8,533 nt of DNA from positions 1 to 8,533 of the forward strand of contig JACQJI010000012.1 of NCBI GenBank assembly GCA_016198045.1. The letters are read 5' to 3'. Each line of letters starts with the position of its first letter. Within the stretch, counting starts at the first letter, position 1. The position numbers and the translations under genes are program-made. Below, piece by piece: positions 5,937 through 8,533 of the stretch. The notes under the pieces were generated by a model. It ran no database searches, was not told where the DNA came from, and saw only the letters and a program-made list of their open reading frames with translations. Origin of the DNA: Candidatus Doudnabacteria bacterium. GTDB taxonomy: Bacteria > Patescibacteriota > Doudnabacteria > UBA920 > O2-02-FULL-48-8.

Positions 5937-5966
5937 AAAAAAAACTTCCTCATTTGGAGGAAGTTT
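5937..5966 (-). promoter_or_regulatory. Attenuator-like hairpin and T tract abutting the RBS
   Basis: Read on the minus strand, AAACTTCCTC (5966-5957) pairs perfectly with GAGGAAGTTT (5951-5942) across a 5-base loop, followed by T to 5937; the AAGGAG binding site begins at the next base (5936). This has the form of an intrinsic terminator within the leader of the synthetase-like gene. It could be a transcription attenuator or the end of a short leader RNA. A second short hairpin (GGGCA/TGCCC, around 6003-5989) lies upstream. Confidence 0.65.
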
Positions 5967-6050
5967 AAAAATAGAAATCTGAATTGGTGGGCAGCTGCTG
6001 CCCCGGATCTTTTGAGCAGAACTTTTCGAATCCCTTAAACATATCCCTAA

Positions 6051-6078
6051 CAGGTTAGCAGATAGCCGGCGTTTGCGC
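6051..6078 (-). promoter_or_regulatory. Weak candidate promoter for the synthetase-like gene
   Basis: On the minus strand TTGCGC (6078-6073), 17 bp, then an extended -10 form TGCTAACCT ending at 6051. Matches to consensus are modest. A start near 6044 would give a leader of about 118 bases containing the attenuator hairpin. A small inverted repeat CTAAC/GTTAG (6047-6058) overlaps the -10. Confidence 0.3.
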
Positions 6079-6095
6079 AAGTGGATAACTCAATT

Positions 6096-6104
6096 TGCTA
6101 TAAT
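6096..6104 (+). promoter_or_regulatory. Extended -10 promoter giving a leaderless holin-family transcript
   Basis: TGC followed by a perfect TATAAT (6099-6104) is an extended -10 promoter. The ATG at 6111 lies where transcription should start, and there is no Shine-Dalgarno site in the six intervening bases, so the mRNA is probably leaderless. Confidence 0.65.
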
Positions 6105-6110
6105 ACTCCT

Positions 6111-6446
6111 ATGCATATGCTTCTGCGCTGGTTAATTTCCGCTTTGGTGATATTGGCGGTTTCCTATTTACTGCCGGGGATCCACGTGGATGGCTTGTTT
6201 GCCGCGCTGATCACGGCGCTGGTTTTGGGACTGATCAATGCCATCATCAAGCCGGTCGTCATTCTTCTGACGCTTCCCATCAATCTAATTACGCTGGGAC
6301 TGTTTACTTTCGTAATCAACGCCGCTTTGGTAATGCTGGCGGCCAAAATCGTGGATGGCTTCAGCGTGGACGGTTTCTTATGGGCCCTGGCATTCAGCTT
6401 AATTATCTCGCTTACTAACTCGCTTATACACCGAAAAGAAATATAA
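6111..6446 (+). CDS. Phage-holin-family small membrane protein (PF04020-like)
   Basis: The 111-residue protein has about four membrane segments and the signature features of the PF04020 superfamily IV holin-like family: LPGIHVDG after the first helix, ALVLGLINAIIKP, LTLPINLITLGLF, and a second VDGF before the last helix. These proteins are widespread in bacterial chromosomes outside any prophage. Their role is not established; nothing here indicates a phage (no lysin or structural genes). A GTG at 6081 is an alternative in-frame start but would place the promoter inside the coding region; ATG 6111 is preferred, with ATG 6117 two codons on. Transcribed alone and divergently from the synthetase-like gene. 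Confidence 0.85.
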   Translation: MHMLLRWLISALVILAVSYLLPGIHVDGLFAALITALVLGLINAIIKPVVILLTLPINLITLGLFTFVINAALVMLAAKIVDGFSVDGFLWALAFSLIISLTNSLIHRKEI

Positions 6447-6448
6447 AT

Positions 6449-6482
6449 AAAAACAGCCCGGTCATCCGACCGGGCTGTTTTT
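6449..6482. terminator. Bidirectional terminator between two convergent genes
   Basis: A perfect 15-bp stem (6449-6463 with 6468-6482), GC-rich near the loop ATCC, with A5 at one foot and T5 at the other. It therefore works for the holin-family gene (stop at 6446) and for the DUF5666-like gene (stop at 6496). Confidence 0.92.
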
Positions 6483-6495
6483 CTGTCAACCAGCT

Positions 6496-7119
6496 TTACC
6501 GAAACAATCTGATCATTGTGGCAACGAACGTATCGAGCATAGCCTTAAATTTCACCAATCCTCTATCTCCAACCTGGATGTCAGAAGTGGTTTTGGCTTC
6601 GCCATTAACCATGACTTTGGTGTCATCATTAGTGGTTAAGGTCTTGGTTTCGCCAGTCACGTTATTCTTAATAGTGACTGAATTGTCCGTCACAGCCGTC
6701 ACTTCGCCAAAGGCCACTGGCTTTTTGGCTCGAACTTCTGCCTCGGCTTTGCCGTTGGCTTCGCCGATTACCCGGACCGAATCAGCTTCCAAACTGCCGT
6801 TATCTTGGATCTCTCCCCTCACAATCACTTTATCCCCCACATCTACGGAACCGGCTGTTTGGGTATCAGCATTGCTCGCTACCGTAATTTGTCCATCGCT
6901 GACATTATTCAGGTGCGCCCCGGCTTGGACGTTAAGAATAAGGCTGCCGCTACTTTCCGCGGCTACCGTGCCAACTGCCACAAACTTATCGAGTCCCAGC
7001 TGCATTTTGGCTGGAAAGCCAAAATGAGCGCTGGCAGAAATCATGCCTTCATTGGCAAAAGCCACGGTCGCTGTCAGGGCCACAGCAGCAATGGACAGGA
7101 TACTTACTAATTTCTTCAT
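6496..7119 (-). CDS. Secreted DUF5666-like beta-rich protein
   Basis: The 207-residue protein has a clear signal peptide (Lys-Lys start, hydrophobic core about 5-18, cleavage expected after Ala20-Phe-Ala22). Two related beta-rich, OB-like units follow: about 46-118 (GTVAAESSGSLIL through VDVGDKVIVRGEI and LEADSVRVIG) and about 136-195 (FGEVTAVTDNSVTI through DIQVGDRGLVKF). The V-G-D-K/R-V pattern with the turn-rich repeats is that of DUF5666 domains. The molecular function of the family is not known; it is expected outside the cytoplasmic membrane. Translation signals are unusual: an 18-base pure-purine run (7145-7128) ends eight bases before ATG. The murF stop is 62 bases upstream in the same direction, so readthrough from murF is possible; I see no strong promoter in the gap. 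Confidence 0.7.
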   Translation of the reverse strand: MKKLVSILSIAAVALTATVAFANEGMISASAHFGFPAKMQLGLDKFVAVGTVAAESSGSLILNVQAGAHLNNVSDGQITVASNADTQTAGSVDVGDKVIVRGEIQDNGSLEADSVRVIGEANGKAEAEVRAKKPVAFGEVTAVTDNSVTIKNNVTGETKTLTTNDDTKVMVNGEAKTTSDIQVGDRGLVKFKAMLDTFVATMIRLFR

Positions 7120-7181
7120 ATTTTACACCCTTCCTTCCTCCCTCCAGGCTTCTTAATCGATCAGGAAATAAGGATGTTACA

Positions 7182-8450
7182 CTACGGTTTTTCAAGCCAT
7201 TTTTTGGATTGTCGCACCAGCAACTCTTCGGCTTTAAGCGGATCAGCCATAGTCTCTTTGACAATTTTTTCCATTCTTGCGGCCTGCGATCCCTTGATCA
7301 AAATCGTGTCATTGGGCAGGAGGAAATTCTGAATGGGGATTCTGGCGTCATCCGCGTTTTCAAAGAGGAAAACTTGGCCATTAAATTTCTTGCTTGCCAG
7401 CTCATCCTGAATTATTTTTACCTGCTCCCCAATCAAAAACACAGTGTTTACCGAGAGTTCCAAAATTTTTGCCGCGACCAGTTTATGCCCTTCTTCCCCA
7501 GCCCGTCCCAGTTCCGCCATATCTCCGAGTGCCACAATCTTGCGGCCAGGCGCGATCGCGGCCAGAGTTTCTAGCGCCACCAAGGTCGAGCTTGGAGCGG
7601 CATTGTAACTATCATCAATAATCGAAGTATGCTTGATCCCAGCAAGAAATCTCAGCCTTCCCGCGAGAGGAGTAAGTTTGCTTAAACTTTCTGATGCGTC
7701 AACCAAATTAATCCCAAAATGAAGACCGACCGCGGCAGCGGCCAGGGAGGCGTAAACCGAAGGCTTGCCCAGCGCGTTTGGCAAAAAGAAAGGAACCACT
7801 GTGCCGGCGTGGTGGACTTTAAAATTCAAGCCCCATACCGAATGTTCGTTTAGTAAATGAAAATCTGTGGCAACCACCAGGCAGTTCGGACCAAAGCCGT
7901 AGCTGATGACTCGATACTTGTCCATATTCAAATTTTCTCTGATGCGGTCGTTATCAAAATTAGCTATGGCCACGCCTTCTTTGGACAGCCCTTTCGTGAT
8001 GCTTAATTTTTCTTTGGCCAAGGCAGAGGCGCTTGCAAAAAACTCTAAGTGGCTAATGCCTATGTCGGTTAAAACAACCGCATCCAGTTTGGAAACCACC
8101 GAAACGAGGTACTCAATATCCCCCGAGCGGTCACTGCCCATTTCCAAAACCAGAATCTGGGGGTAGCGAAAAGTGAACAATTTCAACAGAGCCTTCAGGA
8201 CTATCAGCAGCCAAGCGAAAAAATTCTTGCCGGCGGAGTACTCGCCAATTATCGACAAAGGAAGCCCGATTTCATTGTTGTAATTTTCATAGCTGCTCCG
8301 CACCCTATATCTGGATGACAAAACCAAACTCACGGCTTCTTTGGCCGAAGTTTTGCCGACACTGCCGGTGATGCCCACGATTTTGGGCTTGTAGCGTAGC
8401 AATGTTAAGCGGGCAAGAATTGCCAGAATTGTTTTGAGAACGATTCTCAT
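7182..8450 (-). CDS. murF: MurF-type UDP-MurNAc-tripeptide D-Ala-D-Ala ligase, no canonical N-terminal domain
   Basis: The enzyme adds D-alanyl-D-alanine to the UDP-MurNAc-tripeptide in the cytoplasm using ATP, completing the peptidoglycan stem peptide. Mur ligase features are clear: P-loop GITGSVGKTS (26-35), YENYNNEIGLPLSI (54-67), LEMGSDRSGDIEYL (102-115), LTDIGISHLEFF (127-138), AKEKLSI (145-151), the DDSYNAAPSS motif typical of MurF (279-288), VALGDMAELG (306-315) and GSQAARMEKIV (387-397). The 422 residues begin only 25 residues before the P-loop: the usual N-terminal UDP-binding domain of MurF is absent, replaced by a short basic-hydrophobic helix (1-20), plus a hydrophobic insert (76-94). 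That suggests membrane association. No Shine-Dalgarno site precedes the ATG at 8450. Confidence 0.9.
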   Translation of the reverse strand: MRIVLKTILAILARLTLLRYKPKIVGITGSVGKTSAKEAVSLVLSSRYRVRSSYENYNNEIGLPLSIIGEYSAGKNFFAWLLIVLKALLKLFTFRYPQILVLEMGSDRSGDIEYLVSVVSKLDAVVLTDIGISHLEFFASASALAKEKLSITKGLSKEGVAIANFDNDRIRENLNMDKYRVISYGFGPNCLVVATDFHLLNEHSVWGLNFKVHHAGTVVPFFLPNALGKPSVYASLAAAAVGLHFGINLVDASESLSKLTPLAGRLRFLAGIKHTSIIDDSYNAAPSSTLVALETLAAIAPGRKIVALGDMAELGRAGEEGHKLVAAKILELSVNTVFLIGEQVKIIQDELASKKFNGQVFLFENADDARIPIQNFLLPNDTILIKGSQAARMEKIVKETMADPLKAEELLVRQSKKWLEKP

Positions 8451-8456
8451 AAAACT

Positions 8457-8479
8457 ACTATTAACTTTTAACTATTAAC
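8457..8479. repeat. Short tandem repeat upstream of murF
   Basis: ACTATTAAC occurs at 8457-8465 and 8471-8479, 14 bp apart, in an AT-rich stretch between murF and repeat copy 3. On the minus strand each gives a TTAATA(G) that could serve as a weak -10 for a short-leader murF transcript; no matching -35 is obvious. Confidence 0.5.
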
Positions 8480-8488
8480 CGCTTCAGA

Positions 8489-8533
8489 GCGAGGGCTAGT
8501 CGCAAAAACTAGCTCTCGCAGGCCGGCCCATCC
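8489..8533. repeat. Structured palindromic repeat element, copy 3 (cut by window end)
   Basis: The left arm (8489-8513) is identical to those of copies 1 and 2. The next part resembles copy 1 most: after TCGCA come GGCCGG (8521-8526), a five-base loop CCCAT, and CC, the first two bases of the expected 3' arm, where the window ends. Orientation is the same as in the other two copies. Confidence 0.8.

Noticed and set aside
5926..6060. T-box riboswitch or SRP/6S RNA in the synthetase leader
   Set aside because: No T-box consensus sequence; a passing likeness to SRP RNA (TCCGG..GCAGC) fails because the closing pairs and GGAA-type loop are absent.
6111..6446. Prophage, suggested by the holin-family name
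   Set aside because: No endolysin, structural, integrase or other phage genes nearby; PF04020 proteins are common chromosomal genes.
6518..7027. Plus-strand 169-residue open frame opposite the DUF5666-like gene
   Set aside because: The minus-strand frame has a signal peptide, a Shine-Dalgarno and a terminator; the plus-strand frame has none and is a shadow.
1..8533. CRISPR array based on the recurring repeats
   Set aside because: Only three copies, separated by whole genes and differing inside; no regular spacers or cas genes.

Overview
The window reads like a chromosomal segment of an uncultured bacterium, most likely a Patescibacteria/CPR (Parcubacteria-like) genome. This is inferred from short, streamlined versions of familiar families (a 395-residue GH1 enzyme, a MurF without its usual N-terminal domain), at least two apparently leaderless genes, a small integral-membrane phage-holin-family protein, a DUF5666-like secreted protein and generally low-GC, densely packed genes. 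TGA is used as a stop, so the UGA-recoded Gracilibacteria/Absconditabacteria are unlikely. The lineage call is inference, not proof.

Layout. Positions 1-135 hold a structured palindromic repeat (copy 1). Positions 136-3337 hold three minus-strand genes read from right to left: a cytosolic GH1 beta-glycosidase, an EamA/DMT permease coupled to it by an ATGA overlap, then, after repeat copy 2, a membrane-anchored clan GH-A glycoside hydrolase. They look like a small glycan cleavage/uptake unit. Positions 3328-4948 are a plus-strand, visibly more GC-rich block: an extracytoplasmic SAM-dependent methyltransferase, a tRNA-Glu(CTC) with its own promoter and terminator, and an orphan charged helical protein with its own promoter and terminator. 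A strong terminator at 5035-5064 ends a minus-strand gene for a stand-alone class II aminoacyl-tRNA-synthetase-like catalytic core (5071-5925). A terminator-type hairpin sits directly in front of that gene's ribosome binding site. A plus-strand phage-holin-family (PF04020-like) gene with a leaderless promoter follows, sharing a bidirectional terminator with the minus-strand DUF5666-like gene. That gene lies 62 bases downstream of murF (7182-8450). Repeat copy 3 enters at 8489 and is cut by the window end.

The most unusual item is the dispersed element present three times (9-134, 1152-1260, 8489-end). It has conserved inverted ends, internal stem-loops whose bases differ between copies in a compensating way, one fixed orientation, and a start 1-2 bases after the stop codon of the gene before it (in the direction of transcription) in both complete copies. 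I do not recognise it as a named family. The second most interesting item is the attenuator-like hairpin before the synthetase-like gene, with no T-box consensus that I can find.
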